Assembly: GCA_001953115.1 (NCBI GenBank)
Contig: LSSL01002684.1
Span: 1 to 17,195, forward strand
Length of the DNA: 17,195 bases
Direction: 5' to 3'
Origin: Smittium mucronatum
Taxonomy: Eukaryota > Kickxellomycota > Harpellomycetes > Harpellales > Legeriomycetaceae
Shown piece after piece: positions 1-8,853 of the stretch. The notes beneath the pieces were generated by a model. That model saw only the letters and a program-made list of their open reading frames with translations, searched no databases and was not told where the DNA came from. Position numbers and translations under genes: made by a program. Every line of letters starts with the position of its first letter. Within the stretch, counting starts at the first letter, position 1.

Positions 1-2794
1 GATGTGTTTTTTCATTATTCTATTAATGAATATTATTCCATAAAAAACCACCACTTTTATAGATTTTTAACTTTAATTGAATTGGAAAAAAATATTAAAA
101 TTTGACTCGGTTGTGTTAAAATTGAATTCCCTGGATAATATTTATTTTCCCATATTTTTTTCAGATTTTATTGGTCTAAATTTTAATATTTTATTAATGT
201 AGTATCTGTTTCAGTTTTACAAAAAAAATTCAGGTTTCGAAAATTTTGTTAAGATATTTAATATTTAACCTATCTTTGGTCGAGAAAGTTATTCCGATTT
301 AAACAAAAATATATCATAAACAATTATGGTGTTTTAATTGCAATTTTTATTTGCTATTGGTTGTCAATATGAGATAACATTAATGAATACAATTTATAGC
401 GCACCCTGTTTCAGCGAAAATCCCAAAAAATATTTTTTATCCAATAAAAGTGAAAAAAACGGCAAAAAAACATTATGCACTAAATACATTTCAAATTACT
501 AATTAGAATATTAGTAAATGAATATTGATTTTTTTTTTTTCAATAGAAAAGATTAGATTTGGTTTAGTAAATTCATTATAGAAGTTTAATCAATGAATTA
601 TCCATTAAAATTGATATGCAAAAAAAAGCCCTCTTTATTTATCAAACAATATAAAACATTAATAAATTAATTAAAAATAGACCAAATAATAAAGATATTT
701 TTTGCCTTTAATCCTAAAAAAACATATTTCTGCGTGTTTGGTTTCTTATTAACCAGTTTGAATTTCAATTTTGAAGCAAGTTATTTTTAATGGTTGTCAA
801 TTGCGCAATTTTTTAGCACATCAATCCTTGGGGTGTAATCGCATTAAAAACCCTTATAATTATACTAAATCCAATTGCGAATAGTAAGCTTTGATTATAT
901 ACACAATTTTATACTTATTCATTAATTTTTGTTCTAAAATAGGCCTTCATTTTTGAAAATTTTATAAATAAGGATGCCAAAATATCATCAATTCTACAAG
1001 CTTCAAAAAAACTTCTTTTAGGGAAAAAATAATAAATAAGTCAATCTTTTATTCTATAGAGACAAAAATGAGGGGTTTTGTTATCTAAATGTTTCAAAAA
1101 ACTCTATTTTATAAAGTAAAAATACTAAATAATTATAAATAGTAAGTTTTAATGATTTATTGTTATTTACATAAAAAGGATTTTTATTTTTATATCACAA
1201 AAAGCATAAATATTAATTTATAATCAAAAATAAATCAAAATTTTTCAAATTAGGGGCTCATGATAATTATGGGCCCAAAAAAATATTCTAAGATCAATGT
1301 GAAATTTATTTGATAATATTTAAATCATAGTAATTTGAAATTTTTTGTTTGAATGACGATAAGATTTTTTAGGGAATTATAACAGTGTTTAAATTTTTAG
1401 CTAAAGCTTTTTAAAAAAACTACTAGCGAATTATTTTTTTCAATATAAATTTTGAATAAGACTTAAAAATTTTAAGTTAAACTAATATAATCATAATTGA
1501 ATTAAATTGGCCTAAAATCAAGCGAAAAAAAATAAAGCACAGTGATTCACATAGAAATACATATTTTTTTATTATCAATTTTTTTATCAACTCACAAAAA
1601 AATTTTGTGATAAATTTTGTGAATCAAAGAAATACTAAATATTTTGTCGCATTTTATATTGGTACTAAATTATCAGTCTATTTCGTTGAATATTAGGTAA
1701 AATTAGAGTAAATTCAAAATATTCTTATCTCCTCTACTAGATCAAAAGTTTATTTTTGGTTGAAGCGCCTATATTTTAAATTTTGTGAATTTTTTTTAAA
1801 ATTAATACTGAAAAAATACTATTTTTGTATAAATAAGTTGAATCATGTATATTTATATACAATACAGATTGTTATAATATTGATAATTATTTATTATTAC
1901 CCATTTTTTCAGTAGGAAATATATTCACATTATATCATAACAAGAAGTTTTATTTCCATTTTTCGTCTATCTTCAAATATTAACCTAGATGTTTCTGTAT
2001 TAAACGGTCTAAAATGGATCTAAATACTTTTTCAAAATTAAATGAAGACGATGTTATTCATTCATCTATATAATTATCTAAAAATTTTACAATTTCATAG
2101 GTTATATGAGGCTTTTCTTTTGATTATCTCATATAAATAACATAATATTAGAATTTTAATCTAGAAAAAAGATAATCAAAGAGATGAATTTTAATACAAA
2201 AAGTCTATTTAAAATGATAAAAGCATGCTTCAATATTATTCAATTCCCTTGAAATATGAAAAGTAGAAAACCAAGATGAATAATAAAAAAATTATCTTCA
2301 TCTAGTGCAAAAAGAGAATAAATATATTATCCAATATTCTACTCGAAATTTAAAACTATCTATATTGATTCAACTAAATTAATTTAGCCCTCCAATTAAC
2401 TAAGTTTTAAAAAAAGTGGAAAATGTAATTTTGATTAAATAAAAGCGATACTTAAATTGTTGGAGAAAGAAAAATATCGGTGCAAAATATTCTGAGTATT
2501 AATGGGGGGGGGGAAGAGATGTTAATTTATTTCATTTTTTTTAGCCTTTGATTAAATTAGAATTTAAATAGATTTATATGAGAATAACTTAAAATGTAAA
2601 TTTTTTAATGCCAAATAGCGAATATTAAACATATTTTTATATTATAATTATTTTCTAAATCCTATGAAAATAAATCTGGATCTGAAACATCTGGTTCCTA
2701 AGAGCATGTTTTTTTTTCTATGACCCTTTTTTTTGAAGCTCCATAATCTCTACTACTTAAAATTTAGTTTATCGCAGAAATCTCTTGTGCGACT
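1..2794. other. AT-rich gene-free stretch, no recognisable gene
   Basis: This stretch is extremely AT-rich, with many A and T runs and stop codons in all frames. I found no convincing exon, tRNA or rRNA. Small items worth recording are a run of ten G at 2504-2513, a 9-bp inverted repeat (TTATATGAG at 2102-2110 and CTCATATAA at 2128-2136, 17-nt spacer), and a 19-codon ATG ORF near 2014-2073 that is no longer than chance allows. The stretch directly adjoins a decayed transposase and is probably old mobile or intergenic DNA. That origin is inferred from position, not from any recognisable motif. Confidence 0.6.
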
Positions 2795-3960
2795 TTATTT
2801 CTTTTTCTGTTTGTATTTTATCTGTTGATTTTCACCATTTTCTTCATACAAGATTCTAAATCTTCGAGTCTTATCGAATCTTAATATCTAAAATCCTCAA
2901 TAATTAATAGATATTTTGATATCTTATGTTAGTTAAAGCAACACAATATATATATATAAAGGTATCAATATTATCTAACTACCCCCTGTATGTATCTATC
3001 ATCGATTTAAAATCTCTTTTAAGCTTTCCAAAAAAGCTTTCTTATATTGATCTTTCATTATAATATATTTTACTCATCGGAGTGGTATATTTTGAGGGTG
3101 TAGAACCTGTTCTCGTTTGAGAGATAAATTGGCTCTGAGTCTGTGAGCTCCTGTTAACATCGGAATGTTTTTTCTTTTTGAGAATAACAACTCTAAATTT
3201 TTTTTCCCAATCCTAAATAACCCTTATTAGCATTGATGGGCCATTCATTATGGTATCCATTTCCATCCTTGATTCTAATTTCGGTAGGATATTTTTTCAA
3301 AAAATCTCTGTATATGCTCTCCACTCTTCGTTTTACCAAATTTCATGAATCTATCCCTCTATAGCAGGGATGGTAAATTCACAAATGACGTCTGGTATCA
3401 TTACTATTTCACTCTTAACGCAATATTGGAGGTTTTTTCCATAGTAAAACAACTTTACGCCTTGAAACAGCCCTGAAGATCTTTGTATGGATGCAACTGT
3501 ACATTCAATTATCAGGGCTACATCCTTGTTATTTGGGAGAAGAATTGGTTGTGAAAAATGAGCTCTCTTTTTGATTGGACAAAGGTACAGGTTGATTACT
3601 TGCTCACGGAAAACTTCAGCAGTAGAGTTTATTATGTTACATGCGGATTGCACAGATACTTTAAATTCATGACCCAACTTATCATACTTGAAATAATGTC
3701 GCAAGTACGTCATCGAAATTTGCAATATATCCTTTGGGGCGAATTTAAATTTTCTTTCTCGTTTCATTTCCGCTTTTATAAGATTTATTTCACATAATTA
3801 ATAAGTCTTATTAAAATTCTCTATATTAAATTCAGATAAAAAAAATGTATCCTCCGTTTTTTTGATAGACCATTATAAAACTCGGGCTCAGCAATATCAT
3901 ATTCGCTAGAATATTCAACAGTGACTGATGCAGAGACGACATAAAAATCAGCCTCGTGTC
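2795..3960 (-). pseudogene. Decayed IS5/Harbinger-type (DDE_Tnp_4) transposase
   Basis: This is a relic of a DNA-cutting and joining transposase of the DDE_Tnp_4 group. Read on the minus strand, 3351-3767 is an intact N-terminal piece. It has a helix-turn-helix-like part (DILQISMTYLRHYFKYDKLG) followed by the first catalytic block (LIIECTVASIQR, then KLFYYGKNLQY). Beyond the TAG at 3351 the homology continues across three frames: IHEIW, GKTKSGEHIQRFFEK, then INANKGYLGLG (family form ADKGY), then a lysine-rich block, then ESFFGKLKRDFKSMIDTYRG and CVALTNI. The tail ends at a stop near 2795. Reading-frame changes fall near 3335, 3295 (A run) and 3200 (A run). Further in-frame stops lie at 3798, 3042 and 2979. 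The first catalytic Asp is Glu and the second is Asn, while the final Glu (3039-3041) remains. The protein is dead. I could not find the element's terminal repeats. The upstream limit is approximate because the frame stays open to about 3990. Confidence 0.8.
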
Positions 3961-3990
3961 TTTTCGTAGCGTCTTTGTAATTATTAATAC

Positions 3991-4945
3991 TAAATATTGT
4001 AACTAAAAAAGGTTTGGAGATTTTTTTTTCGTTTTTATCTTTTAAACTTTTTTTTTATGCAAAGAAATTATGTTAAAAAAAATTAATGTGAGATACTTGA
4101 ATTTTTTTAAATATTTATAAAATATTAAATTTGGATTCTGTATATCCCAAAGTTAAATTTTGTTTTGCTCAGAAAATTTTTAATCTATTTTTTTTGGGGT
4201 ATAAAAAAATCTATAGCGATTTTTGGAATTAAAATTAGTGACATGATTTCGCGCAGGTTATAAATTTATTTTAAGAAAATTAAATAGCGAAACTAAAAAT
4301 TTCCATTATGTTTTTATTTCTAAAAAATTTTTTAGCGAGATTTAAAAAAGTCATTAAATATTTATACAAATAAATATTCCTTTATAATAGGTCTCTTAAA
4401 AATTTAATTGGAAATTTAGAATAAGCTCCATTATTATTATTATTTGGTATCAATCGGTATTGGTTTCATTTATGAATTATTAAAAATCTATTTATGACTT
4501 TCGAATTAGTTTTTTAAAAAAACTCAGTTCATAAATATATTGGTTACATTTTTAAATAATTTTTTTTCCAGAAAAATGTATAATATTTATGCAATATTTA
4601 ATGTTATTTCGATATAATATCCTCTAATAAGAAACCCATCTAAGTGCTTCAATACAACTTTATTTATCTGTTTAAATTCTAAAAGATTAACATTTTCCCA
4701 AGTTTATAAAGTTATTGGCTGAATGTATTTAGTAAACCCTGGCTTATGTATTTTAGAGCAAGTAATTAGCAAATTAATCTTAATTTGCTTAATAAACTTA
4801 TAGATTTTTTTTTGGATGAGTTAATAAGATTTTCAGCGGTATTTTTTTTTAATTGGCAGATTTTTTATAGAGTGGATGCAAAATTAATATAAAATATATA
4901 ATATATTATTATATTAATGTTAAAATTGAATGATAACTAAATCTG
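3991..4945. other. AT-rich stretch between two transposon relics
   Basis: This stretch is very AT-rich, with simple sequence such as ATT triplets near 4430-4445 and an AT-alternating patch near 4888-4918. No exon-like frame or RNA gene was recognised. It may include the body of the mobile element whose end lies at 4946-4976, but I could not find a matching opposite end. Confidence 0.5.
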
Positions 4946-4976
4946 TTTTTTGTATCATCTACCCTGAAAGGGTTAA
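4946..4976 (-). mobile_element. Lone terminal end of a piggyBac-like MITE family
   Basis: Read on the minus strand, this segment starts TTAACCCTTTC and then carries GATGATACAAAAAA. It matches the left end of the MITE at 8536-8566 at 28 of 31 positions. The TTAA is at 4973-4976, so the element body would extend towards lower coordinates. No matching second end was found between about 4400 and 4945. It is either a truncated copy or a longer relative whose other end has decayed. Confidence 0.5.
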
Positions 4977-5078
4977 AGCCTTCCAAAACATAGATTTCGG
5001 GCTTATATGGGGGGTTTTCTTTGAGAGCGGAAACTTTCGCACTAAAATTTTCCTATTTTCTTAATTTGGAAATAATTA

Positions 5079-5330
5079 TTTTCACTAGAAATTTCAAAAA
5101 AAGTGAAAGGAAGTTCAAAAATAGTAAATTCTAATTGTATTTAGTGCAATAAAATTAAAAAATAGTAAAGATTGATTGGTAAATGGTACAACCTAATTGA
5201 GTGTAGTGAAAACAGATTCAAAAGTAGTGTGATTGGATTCAAAAATAGTGAAAATTTGTTCATAAAGGTTAAATTCTAATTGGAAAATGATGAGTTCTAA
5301 TTGGTAAAATATAAATTCTAATTCGGAAAA
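5079..5330 (+). repeat. Left inverted arm of the IS630-like element
   Basis: From the outer tract TTTTCACTAGAAATTTC inwards to TAAATTCTAATTCGGAAAA, this arm is an imperfect inverted copy of 7021-7314. It is rich in variants of the words AACCTAATTG, TTTAGTGCAAT, ATTGGTAAA and TTCAAAAATAGTGAAAAT, which recur along it. It begins about 50 bp beyond the transposase stop codon. It is shorter than the right arm, consistent with loss of part of one internal repeat unit. Confidence 0.75.
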
Positions 5331-5381
5331 ATATATGGTAAAAAAATATTTGAATTTTGCTAGGTTCCGATATCATATCAT

Positions 5382-6530
5382 TTAGCTGAATGACATTAGA
5401 AAGAATGAATTAATGTGGTCTATGAATATCTTGCACATTTCTGGTGTGACAACAGATAAAGATTCAGCTATTTTTGATTCTATGATCCTAGTGGCCCATT
5501 CTACTTGGGAGAGTCTGCTTTCAGGGCAACGCTGATGTAGTATCATAATTTTTCCAAAAAAAAATATTTTAATATCCTATTTTATCACACTCCAAGCATT
5601 CTCGATTGGGTTTAGCATCGAAAAATGGGGACCCAAATAGAGTAAAATCGTCTCAGAATATTTTTCTGTTACTTCTTTAATTCTTGATTGACATGGGACG
5701 TTGTCAGATATTATAAAAATGCTAGATTGGGAAATTACAATAGAAATTTTTACCCTTATTAGCTCTTCAACCCATTCTTTACAGCCTAATGCCCTATAGC
5801 TTTTTCTCTTATTTTTGAAATTAATAATTCCAATTGATGATAGTCCACTAATCATGTGAACATTAGGACCTTTCATTTTAGGGAGCCTAAACACAACTCT
5901 TTGAAAATTTTCGGATCTTCCTCTATTTTATCTTATAAAAAGATTAACTTTACTTTCGTCTATGAAGATGATTTTTTTTCCAGAACAGGAATGCTCAAGG
6001 AATCTCGTCAGTATTTTTTTTTCTTTAATTATAATCGAATTCATTTGGTTGGACATTAAACGAGTCTACTTGGTTTCAAATACCCTAAAGTTAAGATTTC
6101 TGCTTATGATTTGTTGAGAAATGTGCATATTATATCTAATATAAATTAGATCGGACAATTCCTTAAGAGTATATAAAGGATTGGTATCTAACAATCCAAT
6201 TACGTATTCTGCATGTTCATCAACCATTTTTATACAGCCGATTTTTTTCCCGCCTTTAGGTTTTGGGTTGATGCTACTGCATTTTAGTCACCTGTATGCT
6301 GTAGAATAAGGAACTTGGTGTACTCTAATAAGATTTTAAAAATCTTTTCCGCTCTCAGCTGATTGAACTACAGCCGATCTTACTGAAAATGAATTTTTTT
6401 TGTATTTCACCCTGGTTTTGGCAATAAATTCAACCGAATTTTGGTTGCCTGTTTCACTATTGTACCCCTCTCTTGGATCTGACGTTTTTTGTTTGATATA
6501 TTTATGTAATCCAAAAAAAAAATCGGTTAT
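5382..6530 (-). pseudogene. Degenerate IS630/Tc1-mariner-like DDE transposase
   Basis: This is a cut-and-paste transposase relic of the DDE_3 (IS630/Tc1) superfamily. One minus-strand frame carries the whole protein of roughly 370-380 codons. It includes an N-terminal DNA-binding part ending near QVPYSTAYR; a middle block with MVDEHAEYVIGLL and NPLYTLKELSDLI; the first catalytic Asp in KKIIFIDESK (about 5958); the second in IISDNVPCQS; and the catalytic Glu in LNPIENAWS, with 33 residues between the last two. The frame is interrupted by TAA 6336-6338, TGA 6288-6290 (where Trp is expected, AYR-stop-LK), TAG 6066-6068, TAA 5928-5930 and TAG 5577-5579. No frameshift was needed. It ends at TAA 5382-5384. 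All three catalytic residues survive although the gene cannot be translated. No convincing start codon was found; the upper limit is the upstream stop at 6531. Confidence 0.85.
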
Positions 6531-7020
6531 TTAAATACTTTTTTGATTTGATAAAATTATTTTATAATATTTGGCTTTATTAAATAACAATTAAAATTTT
6601 ATTCGACCATTCTGTGGATTATTACACATTATTCAGAAGGCCATCTAAAATTATATTTTGATACAACTCATTTTGGTTTTAATAAAACTCATTAATAAAA
6701 TATCTAAGTTTACATGTTATAATTACAGCTATATTAATAAAAAAAAAACGAAAATACCTAAACTGGGACTTAATTTATGTGATTTAGTTCTATTTTTTAA
6801 TATTTGTATTTTATACTTTTATTAAAATCTATTAGGCCAGAACTAACATAAAATGAATATTTTAGTCACTATAATTTTACAAAAACACCCAATAACTAAA
6901 TTGCTCTATATTTACATTCATTAAATTTTCTTTAAAGAACTGGGCTACTTTGTTAAAATAAAATAATGTTACTTTTTTCTAATAGCGTTTTTTTTATTTT
7001 GCATCTAAATATTCTAAATG

Positions 7021-7314
7021 CAGTTTTTCGAATTAGAATTTACATTTTGCCAATTTGGTCTCACCTTTTACCAATTAGGCTGTATTATTTACCAACCAAT
7101 TCAACTATTTTCGGATTCATTTTCACTACATCCAATTAGGTTATACTATTTACCAACTAATTTTCACTATTTTTGAATTTGATTGCACTAAATCTAAATA
7201 GGTTTTACTGTTTACCAATCAATTTTCTTTGTTCTTGAATTTGATTGCACTAAATCCAAATAGAATTTACTATTTTAGATTTCTCTTTCACATTTTTGAA
7301 ATTTCTAGCGAAAA
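7021..7314 (-). repeat. Right inverted arm of the IS630-like element
   Basis: Read on the minus strand, this arm runs from TTTTCGCTAGAAATTTC inwards to GTAAATTCTAATTCGAAAAA, mirroring 5079-5330. The match is clearest in the outer 70 bp and the innermost 25 bp. It contains the three 61-62 bp tandem units listed separately, which explains its greater length. Confidence 0.75.
7080..7263 (-). repeat. Three tandem units of 61-62 bp in the transposon arm
   Basis: The units are 7080-7140, 7141-7202 and 7203-7263. Each has the plan (T/C)T(A/G)TACT(A/G)TTTACCAA..AATT, then a CTATTTTTGAATTTGATTGCACTAAAT-like segment, then CCAATTAGG or its variant CCAAATAG. Units 2 and 3 resemble each other more than unit 1. 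A diverged partial unit continues on each side. Repeated words of this kind inside transposon ends can be transposase binding sites, but that role is inferred here. Confidence 0.8.
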
Positions 7315-7330
7315 GGTGTATAGTGCAAAG

Positions 7331-7776
7331 ATAAAAAATAGAGTTGTTGGGTAATTCAAAATATGAATTTTAGATGTTAATTTTCTACCGGTAAAATATT
7401 GAAACTTTATTAGAGCCAGTGTGTTTTTCAATTTTTATTGGACTGGTATAAAATAAATTTTAGTGTAGCCAATAATTTGGACAGTAAAAAAAAGTCTGGT
7501 CTTCTAAAGAATCTCTTATATTAGTCGAAATTCACTAATTAGATTTTTTAAAAGGAGTGATTAGTTTCAGATATTCGATTCGCCTTCACAAGGACAAAAA
7601 TTTCAAAATTTCCTAAATTGGATATTTTTCTAATTTAATCGGGAAAAAATCAACTGGTTTGTATTATTATAATATAAAAAATCAAGAATGGTATATATCA
7701 TGTATTTGAGAGAATTCTAGCACATCCAACTAACAGCTTGATACTGTCTACCAAATGAAACATGCCTTTTTTTTAG
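7331..7776. other. AT-rich stretch beyond the IS630-like element
   Basis: No gene was recognised. A segment near 7456-7495 (AATTTGGACAGT within it) is loosely like a Tc1/mariner tip but has no partner. The stretch ends in a pyrimidine tract followed by AG at 7775-7776, which has the form of an intron acceptor. Confidence 0.4.
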
Positions 7777-7974
7777 GCTAAACCTCGACTTAATGTTAGA
7801 TTGGGCACTGTATGCATTATTCTTCCATCGTTCTTGCTAGTGGTTGGATTTACTCAAGAGAAGTTGGCCGTATGGTGCAGAAGATCATGGTGGAGAGTAT
7901 CTACGGATCAAACTCATCCACTCACCCCCTGAAAAAAAAATATCCAAGGGTAAAAAATATTGGGGGGGGGGGTT
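7777..7974 (+). pseudogene. Possible relic of a membrane transporter exon (MFS-like)
   Basis: After the acceptor-like CTTTTTTTTAG ending at 7776, one frame reads AKPRLNVRLGTVCIILPSFL and then LVVGF, a basic loop followed by a hydrophobic helix. From about 7836 a second frame reads SGWIYSREVGRMVQKIMVES followed by IYGSN. Placed end to end across a frame change, these resemble the loop, helix and GW-containing segment of major facilitator superfamily drug/H+ antiporters. The second frame ends at a TAG after the G run at 7962-7972. There is no start, no rest of the protein, and a frame change within the best segment. If real it is a degenerate fragment, and the family call is weak. Confidence 0.28.
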
Positions 7975-8089
7975 AGTTTCTGGCCAAAACTCTACAAAAG
8001 CCCAAACAAAACATACTTATTGCTTTACTATTAAAAAAAATAATCAGGCAACTTTTAATCACATTCATCAATAGTTAATCAAGAAAGGG

Positions 8090-8425
8090 CGGGTTAATAA
8101 GGAGATTCGTGTTTGTGCGTTTTAAGGAGGCAAATTTCAACTGGATGATTCGTATAATCCCACCAATAAATGGAACTGAATCCATGACGATTGGAGCAAA
8201 CATTGGTTTTAATTTAAAGGGGATGTTGCTGAGCCTGAATGGGACTAGGAGGTGCGGAGAAATCGAAGCTGGCGCCTGCGTTACATAAAAGGACGCCGAT
8301 ATGAGGAGGAAGGTGGGAATGGATGGGGACGGGTTTATGTGTTTTTGTAGCGAATGTGATTAGATTAGCCTTTGCAGGGTCCAGCAATGCAAAAAATGGC
8401 CTCCATTCACAAGTCAATAAACCCA
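8090..8425. other. GC-rich island of unknown nature
   Basis: This block is visibly richer in G and C than anything else in the left half, and G-rich on the plus strand (runs such as GAGGAGGAAGGTGGGAATGG). On the minus strand a 70-codon frame (8214-8426) is open but has no ATG start and no recognisable domain. On the plus strand several shorter open pieces exist, also unrecognised. A possible stem AGGTGC/GCGCCT closes a 16-nt loop near 8250-8278. It could be a structured non-coding RNA, a decayed exon, or transferred DNA. I do not assign a function. Confidence 0.35.
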
Positions 8426-8539
8426 ATTTATAAATAAAGTCAATCCTTATAATTGGCTCAGTTTTGCTATCATCGAATAAAGCTTTTTAAACTTTCCAAA
8501 TACAAACTCAAAGCATCTTTATTGCTCGGAAGGGATTAA

Positions 8540-8701
8540 CCCTTTCTGGGCCGATGATACAAAAAATGGCATACACTTTTTTCTTAATGTTCCACTAAAT
8601 CGAAAATACGTGTATATTATTGGATAAATCAAGATTTTAGGCCAATTGAAATAACAACTAAATACCAATAGGAGTGAGGCTTAATTAAGGCCCGGAAAGG
8701 G
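8540..8701. mobile_element. piggyBac-like MITE, 162 bp, between TTAA sites
   Basis: The termini are CCCTTTCTGGGCC (8540-8552) and GGCCCGGAAAGGG (8689-8701). They form 13-bp inverted repeats with one mismatch, immediately flanked by TTAA at 8536-8539 and 8702-8705. A TTAA target duplication with CCCTTT-type ends is characteristic of piggyBac elements. The interior has no coding capacity, so the element would need a transposase from elsewhere. Beyond the TTAA, both flanks read AGGGA (8531-8535 and 8706-8710), so an alternative reading is a 170-bp element starting TTAACCC with a 5-bp duplication. It lies about 150 bp before the dehydratase start codon and may fall in its promoter or 5' leader. 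Confidence 0.7.
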
Positions 8702-8853
8702 TTAAAGGGAAATCTTCAAAAACCTTAATCAAAGTCTAGGTTCAAATCAAGTTCTATCGATCTGAATATCCCGTTGTCCTTTTTATCTGTTTAAATTCGT
8801 TTCTTATTTATTGATTTTCATCCAGATCCCCAAAATTTTGTTTTAAAAAGAAA

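Larger units (their letters stand above)
5034..7330 (-). mobile_element. IS630/Tc1-mariner-like transposon with long inverted arms
   Basis: The element holds a degenerate transposase gene (5382 to about 6530, minus) between two long inverted arms (5079-5330 and 7021-7314). Outside the arms both ends share a CTTT(C)GCACTA-like sequence (5034-5044 on plus; 7319-7330 on minus), which I take as the possible tips, although the left side has about 30 extra bases between tip and arm. No clear TA target duplication is visible, so the exact borders remain open. The stretch between the transposase and the right arm (6531-7020) is AT-rich and featureless. Long arms are unusual for this superfamily, where inverted repeats are usually a few tens of bases. 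Confidence 0.65.

Noticed and set aside
2102..2136. 9-bp inverted repeat as a terminator or operator
   Set aside because: Short AT-rich inverted repeats are expected by chance in this composition and there is no adjacent gene.
3558..3797. 79-codon plus-strand frame
   Set aside because: It lies antisense to the DDE_Tnp_4 transposase relic, which has clear family motifs; it is a shadow frame.
5856..6059. 67-codon plus-strand frame
   Set aside because: It is antisense to the IS630-like transposase and has no recognisable feature.
5577..6338. Alternative genetic code with stops read as amino acids
   Set aside because: The dehydratase and TRAPPC8-like genes end normally at TGA and TAA, and the 1325-codon frame has no internal stops; decay is the simpler explanation.
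7844..8074. 76-codon plus-strand frame
   Set aside because: It has no ATG start, runs through the G11 tract and A runs, and has low-quality composition. The other two frames look more protein-like here.
8249..8279. SRP RNA helix 8
   Set aside because: The loop resembles it in part, but the expected GNAGCA is GAAGCT and flanking helices were not found.
4946..8566. The two GATGATACAAAAAA ends as the two tips of one 3.6-kb element
   Set aside because: The TTAA sides face inwards (right side at 4976, left side at 8536), so each end belongs to an element outside the interval, not to one spanning it.
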